A DNA stretch of 59,250 nt from an uncultured Pygmaiobacter sp. (GTDB lineage: Bacteria > Bacillota > Clostridia > Oscillospirales > Ruminococcaceae): NCBI GenBank assembly GCA_944386485.1, contig CALXBG010000064.1, forward strand, positions 1 to 59,250, in the 5' to 3' direction. This document shows, piece after piece, positions 15,751-23,059 of this stretch. Every line of letters begins with the position of its first letter. The stretch's first letter is position 1. Under the pieces are notes generated by a model that was not told the origin of the DNA, did no database searches, and was given only the letters and a program-made list of their open reading frames with translations. The translations under genes and the position numbers were made by a program.

Positions 15751-17343
15751 ATGGTCGAGACATTGTCCCAGCAGGCACAGGAGCTGTGGCGCTTTTTGCA
15801 GCAGGAGATCTTCAGCCAGGGACTGACCGCTTCTGCGGCCTGGAACTGGCTGGCGGAATTGTTCGCCAAGGGGATGAGTTTTACCTCTCTGGCGTTTTTG
15901 ATCTTCTTTCCGCTGTGTGTGTTCGCCTACTATCTGATCCCGCGAGCGGCAAAAAACCTCTGGCTGCTGGTCTGCAGCATCTTTTTTTACTGGTTTGCCG
16001 CATACAGCGGGTCAACGGCCCACCCGCAGGCGCTCGCCGTTCTGCTGGCGCTGATTCTGATCACCTGGCTGGTCGGCCTCGCGCTGGGGCGCGCACCGCG
16101 CCGCAGTCTGCTCGCGCTGGGAATCGCTGCAAACCTCGGCGTACTGGTCTATGTCAAATATACCGGCTTTTTTGCTTCGCTGATCAACGGCTGGACCGGC
16201 TGGTCGCTGAGCGGAACCACGGTACTCAATCCGGTCTGGATGGTCGGCTTGAGCTTTTATACGCTGACCGCAAGCGGCTATCTGATCGATGTCTACCGCA
16301 AAAACTGCGCCGCTGAGAAAAATCCGGCGCGCTGTGCGCTGATGATCTCCTTTTTCCCGCAGATTGTCTCCGGCCCGATCGGCCGCAGCAATCTGTTGTC
16401 CCAGATGGAAACGCCCCATCCTTATGACCAAAAGCAGGTCAGCGAGGGGCTGCGCCAGATGCTTTGGGGCTACTTCAAAAAACTGGTTATCAGCGAGAAC
16501 GCCGCCGCGATTCTCGGGCCCGCCTTTCTGCGTCCGGAACAATATAACGGATTTCAGCTGACCCTCTCTGCGCTGCTCTATGCCATACAACTCTACGCTG
16601 ACTTTTCCGGTTATTCCGACATTGCGCTGGGCGCGGCCCGCTGCCTTGGATTTCAGTTGCCGGACAACTTCCGCCGGCCCTATGGTGCACGGTCGATCGG
16701 CGAATTTTGGGATCGCTGGCACATCTCACTATCAAGCTGGTTTAAGGATTATCTTTACATCCCGCTGGGCGGCAGCCGCCGCGGTGTTTTTCGCACCTGC
16801 CTGAACACCCTGATCGTCTTTCTCGCCAGCGGCCTTTGGCACGGCGCGGGGCTGACCTTTCTGGTCTGGGGACTATTGCACGGACTTTATAACATCGTCG
16901 GCCGCCTGACCAAACCGCTGCGGATGACGGTCAACCGGGCGACCCGCCTTGTCAAGGTCCCCTCGCTTCACCACTTTTTCCAGCGGCTCATCACCCTGGC
17001 TATGGTCAGCTTCGCCTGGATCTTTTTCCGTGCTTCGAGCCTTGAGGTCGCATCTTCCTTTCTGTCCCGCATGCGGCTTGATTTCTGGTCAACGCTGTTT
17101 AATACCCAAGCGTTAATCCGTGCATTAGAGGGGCTGGACTTCTTTGCAAACCACGGCCCGGTACTGCTTGGCGCGATTCTGTTTCTCTTTGTCGCCGAGG
17201 CGCTGGAAGGTCGCACCCGGCTGGCGGCCTGGGTCGGCCGCTGGCCCTTTATCCTGCGCTGGACAGGCTACTATCTGCTGTTGCTCACCATCCTCTTCTT
17301 CGGCGCGTTTGATGCGACCCCGTTTATCTACGGGCAGTTCTGA
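15751..17343 (+). CDS. MBOAT family O-acyltransferase (AlgI/DltB-like)
   Basis: A 530-residue multi-spanning acyltransferase. The MBOAT core is clear: ISFFPQIVSGPIGR, FGEFWDRWH-type segment (EFWDRWHISLSSWFKDYLYI) and the active-site histidine in ASGLWHGAGLTFLVWG. Relatives move acyl groups across the membrane onto extracellular glycans, so it probably O-acetylates the polysaccharide built by the upstream genes. The usual secreted SGNH/AlgJ partner is not encoded next to it. ATG 15751 is preferred over the ATG at 15733 because the AAGGG between them fits it as a ribosome binding site. Confidence 0.9.
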   Translation: MVETLSQQAQELWRFLQQEIFSQGLTASAAWNWLAELFAKGMSFTSLAFLIFFPLCVFAYYLIPRAAKNLWLLVCSIFFYWFAAYSGSTAHPQALAVLLALILITWLVGLALGRAPRRSLLALGIAANLGVLVYVKYTGFFASLINGWTGWSLSGTTVLNPVWMVGLSFYTLTASGYLIDVYRKNCAAEKNPARCALMISFFPQIVSGPIGRSNLLSQMETPHPYDQKQVSEGLRQMLWGYFKKLVISENAAAILGPAFLRPEQYNGFQLTLSALLYAIQLYADFSGYSDIALGAARCLGFQLPDNFRRPYGARSIGEFWDRWHISLSSWFKDYLYIPLGGSRRGVFRTCLNTLIVFLASGLWHGAGLTFLVWGLLHGLYNIVGRLTKPLRMTVNRATRLVKVPSLHHFFQRLITLAMVSFAWIFFRASSLEVASSFLSRMRLDFWSTLFNTQALIRALEGLDFFANHGPVLLGAILFLFVAEALEGRTRLAAWVGRWPFILRWTGYYLLLLTILFFGAFDATPFIYGQF

Positions 17344-17354
17344 TGCTTCATTTC

Positions 17355-17396
17355 AATACCGATTTTGCTGTTGAGACTGCAAAATCGGTATTTTTT
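17355..17396 (+). terminator. Terminator of polysaccharide operon 1
   Basis: A 14-bp stem (AATACCGATTTTGC and complement) with a ten-base loop and a T6 run, 12 bases after the MBOAT stop. Confidence 0.88.
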
Positions 17397-17532
17397 GTCT
17401 AAAAAATACTGTTTGTATTGAAAAGCAGTATAAACTTTCAATATTGCTTATCCACGGACGGTGTTCTGCATCTTATTTTGTCGTCCGGTTCAGCCGGAAC
17501 TATGCGCTGTGTTCGGTAAGGCTTCTATTCTA

Positions 17533-17566
17533 AAAAAAGAGCCGGGATGAAACCCGGCTCTTTTTT
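17533..17566. terminator. Terminator after the aluminium-resistance family gene
   Basis: AAAAAGAGCCGGG pairs with CCCGGCTCTTTTT around an ATGAAA loop, with T runs on both strands. It lies just beyond the stop of the minus-strand gene. The 136 bases between this and the previous terminator hold no gene. Confidence 0.85.
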
Positions 17567-17574
17567 GGTTGGTC

Positions 17575-18822
17575 TTATCCCCGCAGTCGCATCGCAGCGA
17601 GCAACAGCCCGGCCCGGCTGGCGGCGAAATTCAGTCCACCCTGCAGATAGGCGGTATAGGGGGCGCGCATCGGTCCGTCGCAGGACAGTTCGATGCTGCT
17701 GCCCATCGTAAAGGCTCCGGCCGCCATGATGACCGGATCCGCATAACCCGGCATCGCGTAAGGCTCCGGGGTGACGAAGCTGTCCACCGGGCTGCCCGCC
17801 TGCACTCCCTGGCAGACCGCGCAAAGTCCCTCGGGGCTGCCGGTCTCAATGCTGGTGATGATGTCATTGCGGTCCTCATCAAACGCAGGGGTCGTCTTAT
17901 ACCCCATCAGCCGGAAGAGGCAGCTGGCATAAATACTGGTCTTGAGTGCCTCGGCGGTGACCCCCGGCGCGTAGTAGAGCCCGAGGTACATCTGCCGCAG
18001 CGCGTCCAGCGTGCAGCCCAGTTCCCGTCCGGTACCCGGCGCAGTCAGTCGGTGGGCGCAGAGCTCGACGAGATCGGCCCGGCCGGCGATGTAGCCACCG
18101 GTCGGCGCAATGCCGCCACCGGCGTTCTTGATGCAGCTTCCGACGATCAGGTCGGCGCCCACCGAGACCGGTTCCCGCTTCTGGGTGAAGGTGCCGTAGC
18201 AGTTATCCACCATAACGATGACGTCGGGGTTTGCAGCCTTTGCCGCCGCGACAATCTTGCCGATCGTCTCAAGCGAGAGGGCCGGCCGGTCGGCATAACC
18301 CCGACTGCGCTGGATATAGCAGATCTTTGCACCCCGGCTGCCCTCTGCAATCGCCCCAAGATCAGGGCTGCCGTCCGCGAGCAGCGCGGCATCGGCGTAA
18401 TGCACCCCAAATTCGGTCAGGCCGCCGTATCCGCCCTCGAGCCCGATCACCCCTGCAAGGGTGTCATAGGGCTGTCCGGTTGCGGCAAATAGGGTATCTC
18501 CTGCCCGCAGCACCCCAAACAGCGCGACGGTCAGCGCGTGGGTACCTGACAGGAAATGAGGGCGAAACAGCGCATCCTCCGCTCCGACCACCGTGGCAAA
18601 GACCTTATCCAGCGTATCCCGGCCCGCATCGTCATATCCATAGCCGGTGGTACCGACGAGATGGTGGGACGCCACCCCGCAGCTGGTAAAGGCGTGCAGC
18701 ATCTTGAGCTGGTTGTACTCCTTGATCTCCTCGATCCGGGCAAACTGGCCGGCACACTGCGCCATTGTCTGACGGTCGAGCTCCAGCAGCTCGTTTGAAA
18801 CCTCAAAAAACTCCGAAATCAT
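17575..18822 (-). CDS. Aluminium-resistance / methionine gamma-lyase-like PLP protein (YnbB type)
   Basis: A 415-residue PLP-dependent fold type I protein of the Alum_res family (PF06838), full length. The PLP lysine lies in GSCIKNAGGGIAPTGGY, with the cofactor aspartate in VMVDNCYGTF. TSCGVASHHLVGTTGYGYDD near the N-terminus is diagnostic for this family. Annotation as aluminium resistance is historical; a gamma-lyase-like reaction on a sulfur amino acid is plausible but unproven. It is the last gene of a minus-strand run with the GNAT gene and murD. Confidence 0.9.
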   Translation of the reverse strand: MISEFFEVSNELLELDRQTMAQCAGQFARIEEIKEYNQLKMLHAFTSCGVASHHLVGTTGYGYDDAGRDTLDKVFATVVGAEDALFRPHFLSGTHALTVALFGVLRAGDTLFAATGQPYDTLAGVIGLEGGYGGLTEFGVHYADAALLADGSPDLGAIAEGSRGAKICYIQRSRGYADRPALSLETIGKIVAAAKAANPDVIVMVDNCYGTFTQKREPVSVGADLIVGSCIKNAGGGIAPTGGYIAGRADLVELCAHRLTAPGTGRELGCTLDALRQMYLGLYYAPGVTAEALKTSIYASCLFRLMGYKTTPAFDEDRNDIITSIETGSPEGLCAVCQGVQAGSPVDSFVTPEPYAMPGYADPVIMAAGAFTMGSSIELSCDGPMRAPYTAYLQGGLNFAASRAGLLLAAMRLRG

Positions 18823-18861
18823 GTTCTTTCTCCTCGATCTCCTCGGCCCGGCGGACCGTTT

Positions 18862-19608
18862 TTATTCTCCCGGTTGAATTTCCCAAACCGTTCCAATCTG
18901 TTCAAATCCTGCCGCGCGGTAAAGCGGCAGAAGCCGCGGCGCGCAGATCAGCCGCAGCGGCCGGTCCTCCCCGCGCTTCCTCGCCAGCGCATCCACCAGC
19001 GCCAGGGCATACCCACGTCCCCGCCAGTCGGGCAGGGTCTCAACCGCAGTCAGGTAGCCGCCAAACGGCGTATCCCGCAGGCTGTATACCCCAGCCGTCG
19101 CGACCGGCGCGCCCTGCTGTTCCGCGATCCAGATCTCGGCGAGCCCCCGTGCGCTGCGGGCGCAGGCGTCGGCATACCAGCCATCGGGGTCGCCCTGCGC
19201 GAAAAATCCGGCCTGCCGCAGCGCCCAGAGCGAGGGCGCCGGCCGAATCGTGACGTCGATCGGCGGAGCAAAAGACATCCCCCGCCAGCCGGCCGGGCGA
19301 CAGAGTTCAGCCAGCTGCACCTGCCGCCCCGGCAAACAGGGGGTGCGGGCGGTCAACGTGCCGGCCCCGGCAAACCGCAAAAAAGCAGTAAGTTCCTCCG
19401 CCTGTTCCGGGGCTACCGCACCGCAGAGCAGCGCGCCGCCGCCCTGCACCAGCAGGGCGGCGGTATCGTCGATCTGATAAAATCCGCAGACGGCGTCTTT
19501 CCCCTCCCAGCAGTCAAGGGCGGTGGCAATTCGGCCGCCAAAGAGCGGATCCTGCTCCAGCAGCGTCAAAAACGCGTTTTTCCCCTTGGGCTCAAGCCGC
19601 GTGATCAT
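18862..19608 (-). CDS. GNAT family N-acetyltransferase
   Basis: A 248-residue protein with one clear C-terminal GNAT domain: ATAGVYSLRDTPFGGYLTAV in beta 4 and the acetyl-CoA-binding loop DWRGRGYALALVDALA (Q/RxxGxG/A type). It ends LPLYRAAGFEQIGTVWEI. The first 110 residues are less conserved and may form a substrate domain. The substrate is unknown. The start codon overlaps the murD stop by four bases (ATGA), so the two are translationally coupled. Confidence 0.85.
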   Translation of the reverse strand: MITRLEPKGKNAFLTLLEQDPLFGGRIATALDCWEGKDAVCGFYQIDDTAALLVQGGGALLCGAVAPEQAEELTAFLRFAGAGTLTARTPCLPGRQVQLAELCRPAGWRGMSFAPPIDVTIRPAPSLWALRQAGFFAQGDPDGWYADACARSARGLAEIWIAEQQGAPVATAGVYSLRDTPFGGYLTAVETLPDWRGRGYALALVDALARKRGEDRPLRLICAPRLLPLYRAAGFEQIGTVWEIQPGE

Positions 19609-21005
19609 TCGCTCAGCGCCAGCACAAGCCGCTTATAGTCCCTGCCCCGCTCCTCGAAATTCGGGTACATATCAAAGCTTGCCGACGCCGGCGAGAGGGA
19701 GACAATATCCCCCGGCTGTGCCAGACGGCGCGCAATCCCGACCGCCTCGGCCATATCCTTTGCATGCTCAATGACAAGGCCGCTCTCCTCAAAACCCGGG
19801 CACTCCCGCACCGCTTTCTCGATGATCGGGCCGGTCTGTCCCATCAGGATCAGCAGCTTAACGTGGGCAAGAATCTCGGGAGCCAGCGGCTCGTAGGGAA
19901 TCTTTTTGTCATACCCGCCGGCAATGATGATAATTTTTTGATCAAAGCTCCGCAGTCCGGCAATGGTGCGGGTTGGGCTGCTGGCGATGGAATCGTTGAA
20001 CCATTGCACCCCATTAAGGGTCCGCACCGGCTCAATCCGGTGTTCCACCCCGGCAAAGCTGCGGGCGATCTCGGCCATCGTCTCAAACCGAACCTCCCCC
20101 GCTACTGCGGCAAAGGCACCCAGCAGATTTTCGACATTGTGCAGCCCGCGCAGCCGCACCTCATCCTTGTGAACAATCCGGGTCACAACCCCGTCCTCGG
20201 CAAAGCAGAGCCAACCCGCCTCATCGAGAAAAGCGCCTTTCGCCACCGGGTCGTGACGGGTAAACCAATAGGTCGTGCCGATGACGTCCTTGGCCATGCT
20301 GCGGCTGACCTCGTTGGCATAGCCCAGCACCGCCTTGCTGCCGGGGCGCTGATGGAGCAGGATATTCCGCTTTGCGTCGATATACTCCTGCATATCCTTG
20401 TGATGATCCAGATGATTCGGGGTCACATTGGTGACCAGCGCAACATCGGGCGAGCTGTGCATCGAGATCAGCTGAAAGCTGGACAGCTCAACCACCGCGA
20501 CATCCTCAGGGCGGATCTCATCGACGATCGGCAGCAGCGCCCGGCCGAGGTTGCCCCCGAGGTGCACCGTTTTCCCCTCCGCCTTGAGCATCTCGGCGAT
20601 CAGGGTGGTGCTGGTGGTCTTGCCGTCCGACCCGGTCACCGCGTAGATCTTGCAGGGGCACAGCTCAAAGAAGAGCTCCATTTCGCTGGTCAGCTCGGCC
20701 CCGGCCGCCCCGGCCTGCTGCAGCGCAGGGGTAAAAAATTCAAAACCCGGGGTACGCAGGATCATATCCTGTCCGGCAAGCCCGTCGAGGTAGTTCTCTC
20801 CCAACGAAAACTGAACGCCCAACGCCCGCAGCCGCTCACCCAGCGGACCGAAGGCCTCCACCGACGGCTTTTTATCGCAGAGGGTGACCAGTGCGCCGCA
20901 GCGCGCAAAGATCTCAAACAGGTCCCGATGGGAGACCCCTGCTCCGATAAACGCCACCCGCTTGCCCTTGAGGGAAGCAAAAAATGCCTGTGCCTTTGTA
21001 CTCAT
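19605..21005 (-). CDS. murD: UDP-N-acetylmuramoyl-L-alanine--D-glutamate ligase
   Basis: A 466-residue Mur ligase that adds D-glutamate to UDP-MurNAc-L-Ala in the cytosol. The ATP loop is VTGSDGKTTSTT, the central domain has TNVTPNHLDHH, and the C-terminal domain has WFNDSIASSPTRTIAGL and the VSLSPASASFDMY substrate segment. GSDGKTT replaces the more usual GTNGKTT, as in many clostridial MurD. It stands outside the dcw cluster, heading a unit with a GNAT gene. The promoter is at 21063-21091. Confidence 0.95.
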   Translation of the reverse strand: MSTKAQAFFASLKGKRVAFIGAGVSHRDLFEIFARCGALVTLCDKKPSVEAFGPLGERLRALGVQFSLGENYLDGLAGQDMILRTPGFEFFTPALQQAGAAGAELTSEMELFFELCPCKIYAVTGSDGKTTSTTLIAEMLKAEGKTVHLGGNLGRALLPIVDEIRPEDVAVVELSSFQLISMHSSPDVALVTNVTPNHLDHHKDMQEYIDAKRNILLHQRPGSKAVLGYANEVSRSMAKDVIGTTYWFTRHDPVAKGAFLDEAGWLCFAEDGVVTRIVHKDEVRLRGLHNVENLLGAFAAVAGEVRFETMAEIARSFAGVEHRIEPVRTLNGVQWFNDSIASSPTRTIAGLRSFDQKIIIIAGGYDKKIPYEPLAPEILAHVKLLILMGQTGPIIEKAVRECPGFEESGLVIEHAKDMAEAVGIARRLAQPGDIVSLSPASASFDMYPNFEERGRDYKRLVLALSE

Positions 21006-21062
21006 ATCCGCACGACCTCTTTTTTCAGATTGCCGCCATCTGCGCGGCGTCGTAACTTTTTT

Positions 21063-21091
21063 ATTATAATATGAAAGGATGGGCTCTTCAA
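21063..21091 (-). promoter_or_regulatory. Promoter of murD
   Basis: On the minus strand TTGAAG, a 17-base spacer and TATAAT, about 60 bases before the murD start. Confidence 0.8.
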
Positions 21092-21143
21092 GCCCGCCAC
21101 AGACCTTTCACCCTATTTTTATCCAATTCGCCCGCCAGGGACT

Positions 21144-21171
21144 TTGCACCAGGGCACAGATGTGGTAGAAT
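21144..21171 (+). promoter_or_regulatory. Promoter of the phosphoribosyltransferase gene
   Basis: TTGCAC, a 16-base spacer ending TGTGG, and TAGAAT at 21166-21171, 39 bases before the start codon. Confidence 0.6.
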
Positions 21172-21210
21172 AAGGGCGAAAAATGCCGTGCAAAGGAGCT
21201 GTGCCGTCTT

Positions 21211-21756
21211 ATGGAAAATTCCATCTATGAACTGACCGTCGCCGGGGTCACCCGGCAGCTGCCGATCATCCAGATCGCCCCCGATCTCGCAATCGCAAGC
21301 TTTGTCATTCTGGGCGACTGTGAGCTGGTCACCGCGGCGGCGCCGCTGCTGGCCGAAAAACTGCCCGAAATCGACTATATCGTGACCGCCGAGGCCAAGG
21401 GTATCCCGCTGGCCAACGAGGTCAGCCGTCTGCTGGGACTGCCCTACTACATCGTTGCCCGCAAGAGCATCAAGCCCTATATGCGGACCCCGCTGACCGA
21501 CGAGGTCAATTCGATCACCACCCAGAAGACCCAGTCGCTGTGTCTGGACGGCAAGGATGCAATGGCCATCCGTGGCCGCCGGGTCGCGGTATTGGATGAT
21601 GTGATCTCGACCGGCGCAAGCCTTGAGGCGGTGGAACGGCTGGTCGAAAAGGCGGGCGCTGAGGTTGTCGCGCGGGCGGCCATCCTCGCCGAGGGAGATG
21701 CCGCCAAGCGGGAGGACATCATCTTTCTCGAGGAGCTTCCGCTTTTCCCGTTGTAA
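21211..21756 (+). CDS. Phosphoribosyltransferase, adenine/xanthine type
   Basis: A 181-residue type I phosphoribosyltransferase. The PRPP loop is VAVLDDVISTGASLEAV (about residues 127-143), and ITAEAKGIPLANE-like sequence (VTAEAKGIPLANEV) resembles the APRT/XPRT N-terminal substrate region. It should transfer ribose-5-phosphate from PRPP to a purine base; the exact base cannot be read from the sequence. It is monocistronic, with its own promoter and a terminator 13 bases after the stop. Confidence 0.85.
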   Translation: MENSIYELTVAGVTRQLPIIQIAPDLAIASFVILGDCELVTAAAPLLAEKLPEIDYIVTAEAKGIPLANEVSRLLGLPYYIVARKSIKPYMRTPLTDEVNSITTQKTQSLCLDGKDAMAIRGRRVAVLDDVISTGASLEAVERLVEKAGAEVVARAAILAEGDAAKREDIIFLEELPLFPL

Positions 21757-21767
21757 GGCAGAAACAA

Positions 21768-21800
21768 CAAAAGGGTGTGTCTCAATGACACACCCTTTCA
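21768..21800. terminator. Bidirectional terminator
   Basis: A 12-bp stem AAAGGGTGTGTC / GACACACCCTTT with a TCAAT loop, between the convergent phosphoribosyltransferase and corA genes. Confidence 0.8.
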
Positions 21801-21812
21801 CTTTGTTCAAAA

Positions 21813-22751
21813 TCAAAGCCATCTTTTACGGATCATCAGCAGCACGGCAGCCGCGGTGCTGACCACCCCGATACCGAGCACAATCCAGAACCCAAAGGGG
21901 TTGTGCTCAAACGGCAGCGGAACATTGGTTCCCCACAGACCAAAGATGATGGTCGGCACCGTCAGCACGATGGTCAAAGCGGCGAGCAACTTCATGACGA
22001 TGTTCAGATTGTTTGAGATCACCGAGGCAAACGCATCCATCGTGCCGCTCAAAATGTCGCGGTAGATGTTGCTCATCTCGATAGCCTGCTTGTTCTCGAT
22101 GATGACATCTTCCAGCAGTTCGGTATCCTCGGGGTAATCCTTGACAAAATCCAGCCGCAGCATCTTTTCCAGCACGATCTCATTGCTCTTGAGCGCGGTG
22201 GAAAAGTAGACAAGGCTCTTTTCCAGGCCCAACATCTGGATCAATTCCTTATTCTTCATGCTGATATGCAGCTCGTTCTCCACCCGGGTACTGTTTTTGT
22301 CCACCTGCCGCAGATAGAACAGAAACAGGGTGGCATTGCGGTAGAGCAGCTGCAAGGTCATCCGGTTTTTCTTGCGGGTATTCAGCCCTTTGACCAGCCC
22401 CTCGGTAAAGGCACGGGGCAGCGCAACCTCCTTGAGGCAAACGGTGACGATATTGTCCTCGGTCAGGATGATGCCAAAAGGCAGCGTGTTGTAGACAAAG
22501 TTCGGCCCCTGGGTCTCGACGGTGGGGGTATCCACCAGCACCAGCGTGTTGCCGTCCTCAATGTCCAGACGGCTGCGCTCCTCCTCGTCGAGGGCCGCCA
22601 TCAAAAAGTCCCGATCAATCGAGAGCGCGCTGGAGACCCGGCCGATCTCCTCAGGGGTCGGGTCACACAGGTGCACCCAGCTGCCGGGCAGAATCTTTTC
22701 CTGCTCGGACAGGGCGCCGTTGGTCGGGTTGGTCATATAAATGTCAATCAT
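21813..22751 (-). CDS. CorA family divalent cation transporter
   Basis: A 312-residue CorA-type channel, typical length. A cytosolic alpha/beta funnel domain precedes two C-terminal helices, the first in LLAALTIVLTVPTIIFGLWG and the second in WIVLGIGVVSTAAAVLLM. The tail ends RKRWL. The universally conserved GMN signature after helix 1 reads GTN here (GLWGTNVPLPF), so the central residue is changed. Mg2+ or Co2+ transport is likely, but selectivity could differ. A second Mg2+ system, mgtE, is in the same window. Confidence 0.9.
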   Translation of the reverse strand: MIDIYMTNPTNGALSEQEKILPGSWVHLCDPTPEEIGRVSSALSIDRDFLMAALDEEERSRLDIEDGNTLVLVDTPTVETQGPNFVYNTLPFGIILTEDNIVTVCLKEVALPRAFTEGLVKGLNTRKKNRMTLQLLYRNATLFLFYLRQVDKNSTRVENELHISMKNKELIQMLGLEKSLVYFSTALKSNEIVLEKMLRLDFVKDYPEDTELLEDVIIENKQAIEMSNIYRDILSGTMDAFASVISNNLNIVMKLLAALTIVLTVPTIIFGLWGTNVPLPFEHNPFGFWIVLGIGVVSTAAAVLLMIRKRWL

Positions 22752-23059
22752 TCCTCACACCTGCTTTCTGCGGCAGGAACAGGTGCTTCAGGGGCGCAGC
22801 TTGCCCGCAAAGGCGCCAGTCCGGCCGGCGGTTTTGTTGCAACTTCGGGGTTTAGGGTCGCCTTCCACGAGCAGTTCACACTCCTTCTTTTCTTCTTGAT
22901 TTGACCACAAAAATGGCGCGGGCAGGGTCTGCCGCGCCATCTGGCCTTACCTTATTCAGTTTATGCCACCAGCGCCGGGTTTGTCAAGGAAAATCCGCCC
23001 TTTTGCCGAAAATTTACTGCTTTTTCAGCGGAGCTTCTGTTTTTCTCTCCCTGGCTTTC
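22752..23059. other. Spacer between corA and the GH36 gene
   Basis: A 308-base stretch with no gene. It contains the corA ribosome binding site (GTGAGGA), a terminator for the GH36 gene at 22906-22941, and otherwise unremarkable sequence. No clear corA promoter was found. Confidence 0.6.
22906..22941 (-). terminator. Terminator of the alpha-galactosidase gene
   Basis: On the minus strand ATGGCGCGGC pairs with GCCGCGCCAT-type sequence (about 9 bp, ACCCTG loop region), followed by TTTTTGT. It lies about 120 bases beyond the GH36 stop. Confidence 0.8.

Noticed and set aside
17397..17532. Small RNA between two terminators
   Set aside because: Short AT-rich stretch with weak inverted repeats and no convincing promoter; nothing supports a transcript.
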